A DNA stretch of 64,000 bases from JAIQFL01 sp035295745 (GTDB lineage Bacteria; Acidobacteriota; Terriglobia; Bryobacterales; Bryobacteraceae). The translations under genes and the position numbers were made by a program. Position 1 is the stretch's first letter, and each line of letters opens with the position of its first letter. Under the pieces are notes generated by a model. That model was given only the letters and a program-made list of their open reading frames with translations. It searched no databases and was not told the DNA's origin. The stretch lies in the NCBI GenBank assembly GCA_035295745.1, contig DATGIL010000005.1, positions 1 to 64,000 of the forward strand, in the 5' to 3' direction. Of the stretch, positions 55,145-64,000 are shown piece by piece.

Positions 55145-56658
55145 ATCCGCTTCATGCCGTGCTCACCGCCGCGGAGATGCGCGAGATAGACAGGCGCACG
55201 ATCGAGCTTGGAATTCCCGGGATCGTGCTCATGGAGAACGCCGGGCATCGGGTGGTGGAGTTTCTGGCCGAGCGGTTTGCGCCCCTGTCCGGGCATCGCA
55301 TAGCGGTGCTGTGCGGCAAAGGCAATAACGGCGGCGATGGCATGGTGATCGCGCGCCAGCTCTACACCCGCATCCGCCCGCGAGCGCTCCACGTCGTGCT
55401 GCTGGCCGATCCCGAAGAGCTAAAGGGGGACGCGGCCGCGAACTATCGAATGCTACAGGCGTGCGGATGTCCGGTCGCCCGGGAGATTCCGCAGGAGGCG
55501 CGATATGCCACGCTGCTGCTCGACGCACTTCTGGGGACGGGGATTAAGGGACCCGCCTCGGGCCCCATGCTGGACGCGATCCGTGAGATTAACAGCGGCT
55601 TTCCCTTGGCGAAAACGGTCGCCGTCGACATTCCATCCGGGATGCCCTCGGATTCCGGCGAGCCCGTCGGGGAGTTCGCGCGCGTCGATGCCACGGTGAC
55701 GTTTACAGCACTGAAAGTCGCGCAGGTGCTGCCGTCGAATTGCGATCATGTGGGCGAGTTGGTGGTCGGCCCGATCGGCAGTCCAGCTGCGCTTTTCGAC
55801 GGCATCCGACTCTCCTTGTTGTCACCGGAAATGTTTCACGATCTGTTGGCGCCGCGTCCGCCGGGAGGCCACAAGGGGACCTTCGGGCACGTTCTGGTGG
55901 TGGCGGGATCGTCGGGCAAGACCGGCGCGGCGGCAATGTCGGGGATGGGAGCCCTGCATGCCGGTGCGGGCCTGGTGACGGTGGCGTCATCTCCAGATGC
56001 GATTCCGTACATCGGAGCACACGCGCCGGAACTGATGACGGCGGCGTTCGACGGCTCAGGACTAGATCGGCTGATCGAAGGCAAGACGGTCGTCGCGATG
56101 GGGCCGGGGCTCGGGCGCACGCCCATGATCGAATCGCTTGTCACGGCAGCAGTTCGCGATGTAGACCGTCCGATGATCCTGGATGCGGACGCTCTGGTGC
56201 CGCAGGCATTCCCCCTGGCATCAGGCGACACTCCGATTCGCGTGCGGGTGTTGACTCCGCATCCAGGCGAAATGTCGCGCCTCAACGGAAAGCCCACTGC
56301 CGAGCTTCAGAAGGACCGGGTGGACGCGGCGCGCACCTACGCCACCGGGCACCGAGTGACCCTGGTGCTCAAAGGCCAGCGCACCGTGATCGCGTTTCCG
56401 GACGGGCGCGCTTGGATCAATCCCACCGGGAGCCCTGCGATGGGTAAAGGCGGGAGCGGAGACATTCTGACCGGACTGATCTCGGGCTTCCTCGCGCAGT
56501 TTCCCAAAGACTCGGATCGCGCCGTGGCTGCAGCCGTCTATCTGCACGGTTTGGCCGGCGAGATTGGCGCGCGCGAGGTTGGAGACAAGTGTCTGATGGC
56601 GACCGATCTCCTCAAGTACCTTCCGCAGGCGATCCAGAAGGCCGCCTCACACGCATGA
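55141..56658 (+). CDS. nnrD: bifunctional NAD(P)H-hydrate epimerase / ADP-dependent dehydratase
   Basis: This enzyme repairs hydrated NAD(P)H. The N-terminal YjeF_N epimerase domain (about residues 1-215) has GKGNNGGDGMVIAR and VDIPSGMPSD. The C-terminal YjeF_C carbohydrate-kinase-like dehydratase (about 225-500) has PRPPGGHKGTFGHVLVVAGS and the signature NPTGSPAMGKGGSGDILTG. The start is ATG 55141, which overlaps the phosphatase stop as ATGA. Its own stop overlaps the tsaE start in the same way. The fused form is the common bacterial arrangement. Confidence 0.93.
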   Translation: MNPLHAVLTAAEMREIDRRTIELGIPGIVLMENAGHRVVEFLAERFAPLSGHRIAVLCGKGNNGGDGMVIARQLYTRIRPRALHVVLLADPEELKGDAAANYRMLQACGCPVAREIPQEARYATLLLDALLGTGIKGPASGPMLDAIREINSGFPLAKTVAVDIPSGMPSDSGEPVGEFARVDATVTFTALKVAQVLPSNCDHVGELVVGPIGSPAALFDGIRLSLLSPEMFHDLLAPRPPGGHKGTFGHVLVVAGSSGKTGAAAMSGMGALHAGAGLVTVASSPDAIPYIGAHAPELMTAAFDGSGLDRLIEGKTVVAMGPGLGRTPMIESLVTAAVRDVDRPMILDADALVPQAFPLASGDTPIRVRVLTPHPGEMSRLNGKPTAELQKDRVDAARTYATGHRVTLVLKGQRTVIAFPDGRAWINPTGSPAMGKGGSGDILTGLISGFLAQFPKDSDRAVAAAVYLHGLAGEIGAREVGDKCLMATDLLKYLPQAIQKAASHA

Positions 56659-57098
56659 CGCCGGAAACTCACCGCACCCGTTCCGAGGCGGAAACCATCG
56701 CTTTCGGGAGGCAACTGGCGCGCGAACTCCCGCGGCGTGGCGTGGTGCTGCTGATCGGAAATCTGGGCGCGGGCAAGACTACTCTCGCGAAAGGAATCGT
56801 CGAGGGGCGCGGCGCGGCAACGCCCGACGAGGTATCGAGTCCTACCTTCACCCTGATCCACGAGTTCGGAGACGGCCGGGTGTATCACATCGATCTGTAC
56901 CGCCTCGACGAACTGCGCGAGGTAGCCACGCTGGGGCTCGACGAGATCTTCGATCGCGACGCGCTGGTGTTGATCGAGTGGGGCGAGCGATTCCCATCGA
57001 TTCTTCCCGAGGAGCGGGTCGAGATCCGCATTCGAACTAGCGGCGACGACGAAAGAGAGATCGAAATCACGCGGCTTTCCCCGCGACGATCACAATAA
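56655..57098 (+). CDS. tsaE: tRNA threonylcarbamoyladenosine biosynthesis ATPase TsaE
   Basis: TsaE is the ATPase partner of TsaB and TsaD in making the t6A base of ANN-decoding tRNAs. The 147-residue product has Walker A GNLGAGKTTLAKG (about residues 36-48), SSPTFTLIHEF and the HIDLYRL and LIEWGERF motifs. The ATG at 56655 overlaps the nnrD stop; this nnrD-tsaE coupling is common. The next gene begins one base after its stop. Confidence 0.94.
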   Translation: MTPETHRTRSEAETIAFGRQLARELPRRGVVLLIGNLGAGKTTLAKGIVEGRGAATPDEVSSPTFTLIHEFGDGRVYHIDLYRLDELREVATLGLDEIFDRDALVLIEWGERFPSILPEERVEIRIRTSGDDEREIEITRLSPRRSQ

Positions 57099-57099
57099 A

Positions 57100-57885
57100 A
57101 TGAGCAAACAACCTTGGGCCTTGATTCTTGGAGCCAGCAGCGGCTTCGGCGAAGCCACCGCGCTCGAGCTGGCACGCACCGGCATGAACATCTTCGGCGT
57201 CCATCTGGACCGGCGCGACAAACTGCCCCATGTAGCGGAGATTCAGGATAAGATCCGCGCTATGGGACGCGAAGTGCAGTTCTTCAACTGCAACGCCTCC
57301 GACGACGAACTGCGGCAGGAGACCGTCGAGCAGATTCGCCAGCGATTGGCCAATCCGCCTGGCGTGGTCCGCGTGCTGATGCATTCACTGGCATTCGGCT
57401 CGCTGAAGCCGCTGGCCGGAGCCGAGCAGGTAGCCTCGAGGAAGCAGCTCGAAATCACCGCCGACACCATGGGGCATTCGCTGGTCTACTGGGTGCAGGA
57501 TTGTCTTCGGGCTGGTCTGTTCGACTGGGGCGGGCGCATCTTCGCCATGACCTCGGCTGGCAGCACGCGCGTGATTCCGAACTACGGCCCGGTGAGCGCG
57601 GCCAAGGCGATCATCGAAGCGCATATCCGCCAACTCGCCGTGGAACTCGCACCGGCCGGCATCACCGCGAACGCGATTCTCGCCGGCGTCACCGACACCA
57701 ATGCGCTTCGTTTGATTCCCGGCTTCGAGACCCTGATCGACGAGGCTCGCCGGCGCAATCCTCATCACCGTCTTACCTTGCCTGAAGACGTGGCGCGCTG
57801 CATTGCCGCGCTGTGTCACCCGGCCACCTACTGGCTCACAGGCAACACACTGCAAGTGGACGGCGGCGAATGCATTGTGGGGTGA
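57100..57885 (+). CDS. enoyl-ACP reductase-like SDR (FabL type)
   Basis: The 261-residue Rossmann-fold protein has LGASSGFGEATAL at the cofactor loop and HSLAFGS. Its catalytic pair is spaced as Tyr-x6-Lys (NYGPVSAAKA), the pattern of enoyl-ACP reductases FabI and FabL, not the Tyr-x3-Lys of ordinary SDRs. Downstream AILAGVTDTNALRLIP resembles the FabL substrate loop. It would reduce enoyl-ACP in fatty acid synthesis, so its presence is relevant to triclosan tolerance in general. It follows tsaE by one base. Other SDR activities are possible. Confidence 0.78.
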   Translation: MSKQPWALILGASSGFGEATALELARTGMNIFGVHLDRRDKLPHVAEIQDKIRAMGREVQFFNCNASDDELRQETVEQIRQRLANPPGVVRVLMHSLAFGSLKPLAGAEQVASRKQLEITADTMGHSLVYWVQDCLRAGLFDWGGRIFAMTSAGSTRVIPNYGPVSAAKAIIEAHIRQLAVELAPAGITANAILAGVTDTNALRLIPGFETLIDEARRRNPHHRLTLPEDVARCIAALCHPATYWLTGNTLQVDGGECIVG

Positions 57886-58195
57886 GCCGCACCTGCGGGG
57901 GAAATGGAAACTCCGGGAATCACGTTGTATAGCGACGGATCGCACGATGCTCGTGGGTAGTCGAGGTGTCTCTGACATGCCGTTCTCCGGCTTCTTTCCG
58001 CGCTCTATTGTGGGGAACAAAGAAAGGTGGATTCGCCCCACGGCGCAAGGAATCGGATTCCGGATTTCGCCTCCGGCCCAAGCTGAATTTGTGCGGTAAA
58101 TACGGATTGTTTATCGTTAAAGTATTTTCTTGACCGGCCTCGCCTCGTCCTTTATAATCGAGCCTATCCTGGGCTAGGCCTAAGGGGAGGCGTCC
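57886..58195. other. 310-bp gap carrying a strong promoter for the receptor gene
   Basis: No gene is supported here. The first 240 bp hold only short palindromes such as GGAATCGGATTCC (about 58050). The last 70 bp contain the promoter at 58130-58158, a small CCTATCC...GGCTAGG palindrome in the leader and GGGGAGG before the ATG. Confidence 0.65.
58130..58158 (+). promoter_or_regulatory. sigma-70 promoter of the TonB receptor gene
   Basis: TTGACC (58130-58135) and a consensus TATAAT (58153-58158) are separated by exactly 17 bp. The leader to the ATG at 58196 includes GGGGAGG as ribosome binding site. Confidence 0.85.
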
Positions 58196-61100
58196 ATGAA
58201 GACAGGAACTTTCGCCGCGGTTGCGACGTGCGCCGCGTTCTGGATTTGTCCGGTGTTTGGGCAAATGACCATCACCGGCAGCGTGAGTGGGTCGGTGGTG
58301 GATCAATCGGGCAGATCCGTGCCCTCCGCAAAAATTATCCTGGTGAGTGAAAAGACCAGAGACGTCCGCGAGGCGCTCACCAATGAGGTGGGCACATTCA
58401 ACCTGGCGGCAATTCAACCTGACATCTACACGCTCAAGGTGGAACACGCCGGATTCAAGGCGTTCCAGCGAACCGGCATCGTGGTCAGCGCCAACGAGCA
58501 TATTCCACTCGGACAGCTCGCGCTCGAAGTCGGGTCGGTGTCCGAGACGGTGACGGTGGAGGCACAGGCGGCGCACGTGGAAACGGACACGGCTGAGGCT
58601 TCCGCCGAGGTGACGCAGAGCCAACTGGGCAACCTGACGGCGCGCGGCCGGGATTACGTTTCCATGCTGCGCACGATTCCTGGCGTCTACTACCAGGCCG
58701 ACCAGGATTCGGTCGGCGGCAGCTACGGCACGACGTCGCCGGCGATCCGCGGGGCCAGCGCCAATCTGAATATCCTCTCGGTGGACGGCGTGGTCAGTAA
58801 CGATATGGGAACGCCGAGCGTTTTTTCGAGTGTCACCACGATGGATGCGATCGGCGAAGTGAAGATCGTGCTGAACGCCTATCGCGCCGAATATGCGGGT
58901 AATGGCGGGACCGTGGTCACGATCGTGAGCAAGTCGGGCGGGTCGGAGTATCACGGCACCGGATACTACTATCTGCGCAACGACGCGCTCAACGCCAATG
59001 ACTTTTTTAACAATCGTAACAGCGTGAAGCGGCCCGAGTACCGCTACAACACATTTGGATTTTCGTTGGGCGGTCCGATCCTGATTCCCAAGAAATTCAA
59101 CGCGGATCGAAAGAAGCTATTCGGATTTTACAATTTTGAACAACTGGTGGACCGCATCCCGCAAGGGTTGACGACCTACATGATGCCGACGGCTTTGGAG
59201 CGCACCGGGAACTTTTCCCAGACGGTGGACACGAATAACAAACTGATTCCGGTGAATGATCCGCTGAATAACAAGGCGCCCTTTCCCGGGAACATCATCC
59301 CCGCAAACCGGCTGGATCCGAACGGTCTGGCGCTCCTGAAGATTCTTCCTCTTCCCAACTTCGTAAACCCGGCGATTACGGGGAACACGTATAACTACCA
59401 GATCCAGGAAGTGCAGATCTGGCCGAAGCGCAGCCAGTTATTCAAAATCGATTATGTTCCGAGGGACAAGGATCGCATCTGGGTGCGCGGGAAAGAATGG
59501 TTGTCGACGCAGCAAGGCTACGCAGTGGCCGCGGGCGCGAAGCCAACCGGGTTCTTCGCACAATGCTACTGCTTTTCCGAAGAGGGCATCGCGACGGGAT
59601 GGACGCATATCGTTTCCTCGACGATCGTGAACGAGTTTACGGCGGGAGTGCGCCGCAATCATGAGGGCTGGAAGCCTTACAACGATGCGATCACACCAAC
59701 GCAGCAGGTGCCGACGGCGGGCAACCCGCTCTCGACTGTGCTGCGCTCGGCGATCGGATATACCGCGAGCCAGTGGTATCCCTCCTCCAACCCCGACGGC
59801 ATCATTCCGCGCTTCTCATTCGGGATCTCGAATTCGCCCGATGTCAGCTTCGACGACCGGTTCCTGAAGAATGGCACCGACTTCACGTTCAGCATCAACG
59901 ACAATCTCACGTGGACGCGTGGGGCACACACCATCAAGGCGGGAATCGATGGCTACCGGATTCGCGAATACGAAGGCGAGCGCAGCAACTTCGACGGAAC
60001 CTTCAGTTTTTCCAAGGACACCAACAATCCGCTCGACGGTAACTGGGCCTTCGCCAATGCGGCGCTCGGCAATTTCGACAGCTACTCCGAATCGAACGCC
60101 CGTTACGGAGCGAACGAGAGGCAGTCGATTGTGGAGTGGTTCTTGCAGGACACGTGGAAGCTCACGAAGCGTTTCACACTCGATTACGGAATCCGCTTTA
60201 CGTGGGCCAACCAGATGTATCCCAACGATGCGGGACAGCAATCGGTGCTGGCACTGGGACTGTACAATCCCGCGCAGGCGCCGGTGTTGTATCAGCCGGT
60301 GCTCGGGCCGGGCAACGCGAGGATGGCGCAGAACCCACTCACGGGAGCGCTGCTGCCGCAGGCCTACGTCGGGTTCTTCGTGCCGGGAAGCGGAAATCCG
60401 ACGAACGGCGGTGTGACGTCGGGAGCCACCAATTACCCGCGCGGATTCGTCGCGCAGCAACCGGTCCACGTGGGTCCGCGGCTGGGCTTTGCGTATGACG
60501 TCTTCGGAAACGGCAAGACGGCGATTCGCGGTGGTATGGCGATCCTGTACAATCCACGCATCTCGGTGTGGAGTCCGACGACCGAGAATCCTCCGGCAAT
60601 ACTAACTCCGACCGCATACTACGGCACGATCGGCACACTCCTACAGACCACGGGGGTGCTGGCGCCGAGCAACACCAACGCGTTTCAGTTGAACGCCAAA
60701 ACGCCGCGCGTGTACAACGGGTCGTTCGGAATTCAGCAGGACTTGGGTCATGCTCTGTTGCTGGATGTCTCGTATGCCACGGTACTGGGCCGCGATTTGC
60801 AACAGAGCTACAACATCAATGTTGTGCCATACGGCTCGGAGTTCACCCATACCGATCCGACCAACGGCAAGCCACTCGCGGACAATTTCTTCCGGCCGTA
60901 TCCGGGCTATGGCAACATCACGTACTACGCCAACACCTTCACCTCGAACTATCACGGCCTGCTGGTGGCGCTGAACCGGCGATTCGCCAAGGGTCTGCAG
61001 TTCGGAGTGTCCTATGCGTTTTCGAAGTTCATGGACCAGACCAGCGGCAATACCGGACTTCCCGTCTATCAGCCTTTGCGCCAGTGGTCTTACGGAGTAG

Positions 61101-61672
61101 ATCCCGCCGATGAGACGCACATCATGACTATCAACTTCACGTACAATCTGCCCGCGGCATCGAAGCTGGTGCACAACGTGGCGGTTCGCTACGCGTTCGA
61201 CAACTGGATTCTTTCGGGGGTCACGCAATTCGCTACGGGGCAGCCGGTCGCGGTGACCTTCACGACCACGGACGGGACCAATCTGAATGGCGGCGGCGAT
61301 GCGCAGCGCATCGATGTGGTGGGTAACGCGTATACCGGGGCAATCCACACCTTCTCGCAGTGGTTCAACACCGCAGCCTTCGCGCGGCCGGGGACGAACG
61401 ATCCAGGCAACGCTGGAAAGTATGATGTGCGCAATCCTGGCGTGAACAATTTCGACCTGGCGTTGGCGAAGAACTTTCCCGTCAAGAACGAGAAGCGCTA
61501 TTTCGAGCTGCGGTGGGAGGCGTACAACGCTTTCAATCACACGCAGTATGCAGGCTTGAATACGACAGCGCGATTCGATCCAACCGGGCTGCAGACGAAT
61601 GCGCTGTTCGGCACGGTGACGTCGACAAGAACGCCGCGGGTGATGCAAGGCTCTTTGCGATTCACGTTCTGA
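58196..61672 (+). CDS. Oar-type TonB-dependent outer-membrane receptor
   Basis: The 1158-residue protein has a signal peptide (about 1-22), a carboxypeptidase-regulatory-like beta domain (about 28-105; VSGSVVDQSGRSVPSAKIIL), a plug domain (about 120-235; VSETVTVEAQ, RGASANLNILSVDGVVSND) and a large C-terminal beta-barrel ending in Phe (GSLRFTF). This layout is that of acidobacterial Oar-like receptors, which probably take up oligosaccharides or other large molecules. Glycine-rich barrel strands and the long YNTFGFSLGGPI segment are typical. It has its own strong promoter. No TonB, ExbB or ExbD gene is nearby. Confidence 0.9.
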   Translation: MKTGTFAAVATCAAFWICPVFGQMTITGSVSGSVVDQSGRSVPSAKIILVSEKTRDVREALTNEVGTFNLAAIQPDIYTLKVEHAGFKAFQRTGIVVSANEHIPLGQLALEVGSVSETVTVEAQAAHVETDTAEASAEVTQSQLGNLTARGRDYVSMLRTIPGVYYQADQDSVGGSYGTTSPAIRGASANLNILSVDGVVSNDMGTPSVFSSVTTMDAIGEVKIVLNAYRAEYAGNGGTVVTIVSKSGGSEYHGTGYYYLRNDALNANDFFNNRNSVKRPEYRYNTFGFSLGGPILIPKKFNADRKKLFGFYNFEQLVDRIPQGLTTYMMPTALERTGNFSQTVDTNNKLIPVNDPLNNKAPFPGNIIPANRLDPNGLALLKILPLPNFVNPAITGNTYNYQIQEVQIWPKRSQLFKIDYVPRDKDRIWVRGKEWLSTQQGYAVAAGAKPTGFFAQCYCFSEEGIATGWTHIVSSTIVNEFTAGVRRNHEGWKPYNDAITPTQQVPTAGNPLSTVLRSAIGYTASQWYPSSNPDGIIPRFSFGISNSPDVSFDDRFLKNGTDFTFSINDNLTWTRGAHTIKAGIDGYRIREYEGERSNFDGTFSFSKDTNNPLDGNWAFANAALGNFDSYSESNARYGANERQSIVEWFLQDTWKLTKRFTLDYGIRFTWANQMYPNDAGQQSVLALGLYNPAQAPVLYQPVLGPGNARMAQNPLTGALLPQAYVGFFVPGSGNPTNGGVTSGATNYPRGFVAQQPVHVGPRLGFAYDVFGNGKTAIRGGMAILYNPRISVWSPTTENPPAILTPTAYYGTIGTLLQTTGVLAPSNTNAFQLNAKTPRVYNGSFGIQQDLGHALLLDVSYATVLGRDLQQSYNINVVPYGSEFTHTDPTNGKPLADNFFRPYPGYGNITYYANTFTSNYHGLLVALNRRFAKGLQFGVSYAFSKFMDQTSGNTGLPVYQPLRQWSYGVDPADETHIMTINFTYNLPAASKLVHNVAVRYAFDNWILSGVTQFATGQPVAVTFTTTDGTNLNGGGDAQRIDVVGNAYTGAIHTFSQWFNTAAFARPGTNDPGNAGKYDVRNPGVNNFDLALAKNFPVKNEKRYFELRWEAYNAFNHTQYAGLNTTARFDPTGLQTNALFGTVTSTRTPRVMQGSLRFTF

Positions 61673-61710
61673 GCTCCCAAAAACGTCTTTGGGGCGGATC
61701 AGTGGACCCC

Positions 61711-61762
61711 CGAAAAGCGTCGAGATAAGTCTCGACGCGGCAAACAGGAGAGTTTGCGCCAC
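61711..61762. repeat. dispersed two-hairpin repeat, copy 2 (intergenic)
   Basis: This copy lies between two convergent genes and matches 16071-16122 at 49 of 52 positions. Its first hairpin is perfect (GCGTCGAGA-TAAG-TCTCGACGC), and its second is GCAAAC-AGGAGA-GTTTGC. The two hairpins may help end transcription from both sides. Confidence 0.8.
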
Positions 61763-61770
61763 ATGCGGCA

Positions 61771-62562
61771 CTAGCCGGCGAGTGCGATAGGGCGGACGGG
61801 GGCGCCAGTGGCTCCTCTAATCTTCAGCGGTAGTGCAATAAACAGGAACTCGTACACTTTGGCGGCAGCGAGTTCCTCCAGATTCAGGCATTCGATGATG
61901 TGGATGCCGGATTCGACCAGCAGGTGGACATGCACCGGCATCGACGCGTCCGGCACCTTTTCGAACGCCACAGTGTCGGAGCCCGCCGCGTAGATCTTGC
62001 GGCTGCTCAACCACTGCGCGCCTGAGATTGCAGGACCGGGACCATGGACCTCCGCGATGAATTTGGCGGGGTCCTCGAAATAGGTTGCCCATCCGGTGCG
62101 CAGCAGGACGACGTCGCCGGCGCGGATCTCGACGCCCTGCCGGTGAGCAGCGGCCTCCAGATGCTCCGCGGTGATTTCGAAGTCGCGCGCCACCGCCGCG
62201 GTCTGTTGGAGGCCGGCGATGTCGAGCAGCACTCCTCGCCTTAGGATTGGAGGAATGGTGTCGATGGAGAACTTCCGCAGACCACCGGTGTACGACTGGA
62301 CGGGAGCCACGTCTTCACCGCCATGCAGTTTGCCGCCGCAGGAAAAATGGCACAGTCCGTCGAGGTGGGTTCCGACGTGGCTGCCCATAGCGATGGCGTC
62401 TGAGGCGGAGCTGTTCCCGGTGGGACCGATATACTCGCCGTGCTGCTTGACCAGGCTGAAAAGGAATGGGGGATGCGACGGATGGTGCGGCATCCCCACG
62501 AAATACGGCTGGGCAAGGTCGTAGACCTTGGCGCCGAGTGCCAATTCTGCGAGTGTGTTCAT
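61771..62562 (-). CDS. cyclase-family metal hydrolase (kynurenine formamidase-like)
   Basis: The 263-residue protein has the metal-binding motif of the cyclase/KynB family, H-x-G-T-H-x-D-x3-H, seen as SHVGTHLDGLCHF (His62, His66, Asp68, His72). The usual Asp near the N-terminus (VYDLAQPYF) and the C-terminal block (HVHLLVESGIHIIECLNLEEL) are present. Relatives hydrolyse N-formylkynurenine, other amides or lactones. It starts 5 bp after the stop of the upstream TonB receptor, so the two are probably one transcript and the enzyme may act on the imported compound. Confidence 0.85.
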   Translation of the reverse strand: MNTLAELALGAKVYDLAQPYFVGMPHHPSHPPFLFSLVKQHGEYIGPTGNSSASDAIAMGSHVGTHLDGLCHFSCGGKLHGGEDVAPVQSYTGGLRKFSIDTIPPILRRGVLLDIAGLQQTAAVARDFEITAEHLEAAAHRQGVEIRAGDVVLLRTGWATYFEDPAKFIAEVHGPGPAISGAQWLSSRKIYAAGSDTVAFEKVPDASMPVHVHLLVESGIHIIECLNLEELAAAKVYEFLFIALPLKIRGATGAPVRPIALAG

Positions 62563-62567
62563 TCGTT

Positions 62568-64000
62568 TTAGAAGCGGTACGTAAGCCCGAATTGCAGAAT
62601 GCGCGGGGAGTAGAACATCGAGCTGATCACGCCGAACGTCGTGGAGTTGATGTTCTGATCGCCCACATAGAACGTGGCATGATTCAGTGCGTTGAAGGCT
62701 TCCATGCGCAGTTCTACCCTTTGGTGCTCGGTGATCTCCACGCCCTTCGCCAGACTCAAATCGGTGTCGAAGGTCCAGGGTCCGGAGAAGAGGCGGCGCT
62801 GCAGGACTCCGAGCGTGCCGGCACCGGGATTCGAGAATACCTGGCCGGTGAAATTCGGCGAGCCGTCGGCGTTGACGCCGGTACCATCCGTGTTGATGGC
62901 CGATTTAGAAACGATGAGGGGACCGTTGCCGGTCATCTGGAAGTTGACAACATTATTGAGCTGCGACATCGTCAGCGAGGTGTCGGCAGTGTTGTAGTAC
63001 GACCGCGCCTCGCGATTCAGCGTGCCACGTCCGGACAGGATCGAGTACGGCGCGCCTGACTGCCACACCATAGTGCCTCCCAGAATCCATCCGCCAATCA
63101 CGCGATCGAGCTTGTTGTTGAAGCTCATTTTGTGGCCCTTGCCGAAGGGGAGTTCGTAAACGCCATCGGCCTTGATCATGTGATTGAGATCGAAATTCGC
63201 GCGCGAACGCTCGATCCCGGGATTGTTGAAATCGAGGAACGCCTGGAATCGAGTCTGCAAGTCGCCATCGCCATCGCTCAGCACCTTCGAGAAGGTGTAA
63301 TTGGCTTCGAAGCTCAAACCCGACTTCGTTTTGTGGCGGGCCACTAATTGCAGCGAGTTGTAACTCGAGCTCGAGTAGTTGGTGAGCATGTCAGCGGCCA
63401 GCGCATTGGGATTCTGGAAGAAATTCACGGAGCCGTTAAGGCCGTTGGTCTGATAGAGCGTGGCGAGTTCGCCGGGCTCTCCGGTCTCCAGATAGAAGTC
63501 GATCGTCGCGTTGGTCAAAAGACCCTTCTGCGCGAGTTTCGGAAAGACCGTGAGTTGCTGGCTGCCGGGGATGGAGGCGTTGTAGTTCGGGTTGAAAATG
63601 CCGTTCTTAGCGAGGGCCAGGAAGCCGTTATTCTGGGCCCTCAGGAAATCCGGCAGAAAGCCGTTTTGCGTGATTTGCACCTGGTTGAAATCGAACGCAC
63701 GGTAGGCGCCTACGACATGATTGCCCACGTAGCGCACCTCAGCCACGGTGCCCTTGAAATCGTGCTGAATGCCGATGGAGTATTGCTGAACGTGCGGACG
63801 GTTGAGGTTTGGGTCGATGGTGGCCACCACACTGAAGGGGTTATTCAAGTAGTTGTCTGACACGTGCAAGGGAACCTGGTACGTCGGCAGTGAAATCGCG
63901 GGGATTCCATTGGCCAGGCGTCCCGAGAGTCCCGTGGTGGCGGCGATGCCCTGCAGGCCGGCGTTCGCCTCCAGCATATTTTCGGGCGCAATCAGTTCCT
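62568..64000 (-). CDS. TonB-dependent receptor, C-terminal part (cut by window end)
   Basis: The gene continues beyond the right edge; the last bases read ELIAPENML in frame. About 477 residues of beta-barrel are visible, with strands typical of the Oar-type family (SSYNSLQLVARHKTKSGLSF, NYTFSKVLSDGDG, RVELRMEAFNALNHATFY) and the C-terminal ILQFGLTYRF with terminal Phe. The N-terminal regulatory and plug domains are outside the window. It is followed by the cyclase gene after 5 bp. Ligand unknown. Confidence 0.88.
   Translation of the reverse strand, partial: ELIAPENMLEANAGLQGIAATTGLSGRLANGIPAISLPTYQVPLHVSDNYLNNPFSVVATIDPNLNRPHVQQYSIGIQHDFKGTVAEVRYVGNHVVGAYRAFDFNQVQITQNGFLPDFLRAQNNGFLALAKNGIFNPNYNASIPGSQQLTVFPKLAQKGLLTNATIDFYLETGEPGELATLYQTNGLNGSVNFFQNPNALAADMLTNYSSSSYNSLQLVARHKTKSGLSFEANYTFSKVLSDGDGDLQTRFQAFLDFNNPGIERSRANFDLNHMIKADGVYELPFGKGHKMSFNNKLDRVIGGWILGGTMVWQSGAPYSILSGRGTLNREARSYYNTADTSLTMSQLNNVVNFQMTGNGPLIVSKSAINTDGTGVNADGSPNFTGQVFSNPGAGTLGVLQRRLFSGPWTFDTDLSLAKGVEITEHQRVELRMEAFNALNHATFYVGDQNINSTTFGVISSMFYSPRILQFGLTYRF

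Noticed and set aside
57920..58954. 344-codon minus-strand frame at the receptor 5' end
   Set aside because: It crosses the strong receptor promoter and the receptor's conserved N-terminal domain in antisense; its translation has no family features.

Overview
The window is G+C-rich, almost fully coding bacterial DNA, and it reads as a chromosomal segment from an acidobacterium of the Solibacter/Bryobacter type. Support for this: a secreted protein (42045-44018) ending in a domain that resembles the one catalogued as the Solibacter uncharacterised C-terminal domain (TIGR03437); large Oar-type TonB receptors with an N-terminal carboxypeptidase-regulatory-like domain; and dispersed hairpin repeats in intergenic DNA. 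The assignment comes from recognised families, not from a search. No tRNA, rRNA, CRISPR array or intact insertion sequence was seen.

Layout. 1-7.3 kb: a secreted HpaI-type aldolase, a 70/71-bp tandem repeat array, then a leftward set cdsA - DHA2 drug exporter - ankyrin protein - PQQ dehydrogenase. 7.3-11.7 kb: a small unknown gene, a secreted M20 peptidase, an OsmC-type peroxidase and a cytochrome P450. 11.8-28.0 kb: two paralogous leftward CzcCBA-type metal-efflux operons. The second carries a universal-stress gene. They sit among three related regulators: a response regulator with Glu in place of the phospho-Asp, a membrane PAS protein with a LuxR DNA-binding output, and an orthodox kinase/response-regulator pair. 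28.0-34.1 kb: fabG, then a stress-flavoured run of cold-shock protein, IF-1, a ClpB-like AAA+ ATPase fused to a receiver domain, a receiver-like/DUF3052 fusion, and CIRCE-controlled groES-groEL. 34.3-37.9 kb: a leftward sugar set gnd - kdsC - PfkB kinase plus a zinc-ribbon protein. 38.0-42.0 kb: tilS - ftsH - HAD phosphatase. 42.0-47.7 kb: the TIGR03437-like protein, a secreted esterase, and an overlapping pair of a PLP decarboxylase and an ATP-grasp ligase. 47.8-50.5 kb: a PerR/Fur-type repressor with its own operator, then katG. 50.7-57.9 kb: a DUF883-like protein, an aldo/keto reductase, a dihaem cytochrome c, then a tightly overlapping run of SpoIIE phosphatase - nnrD - tsaE - enoyl-ACP reductase. 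58.2-64.0 kb: an Oar-type receptor, a cyclase-family hydrolase and a second, truncated receptor.

The most unusual biology is of two kinds. First, the duplicated efflux loci have related sensor modules wired to different outputs and share promoter motifs. Second, the AAA+-receiver and receiver-DUF3052 fusions are translationally coupled beside the chaperonin operon. A hairpin repeat read in frame inside the first efflux adaptor gene and a decarboxylase/ATP-grasp pair are further leads.
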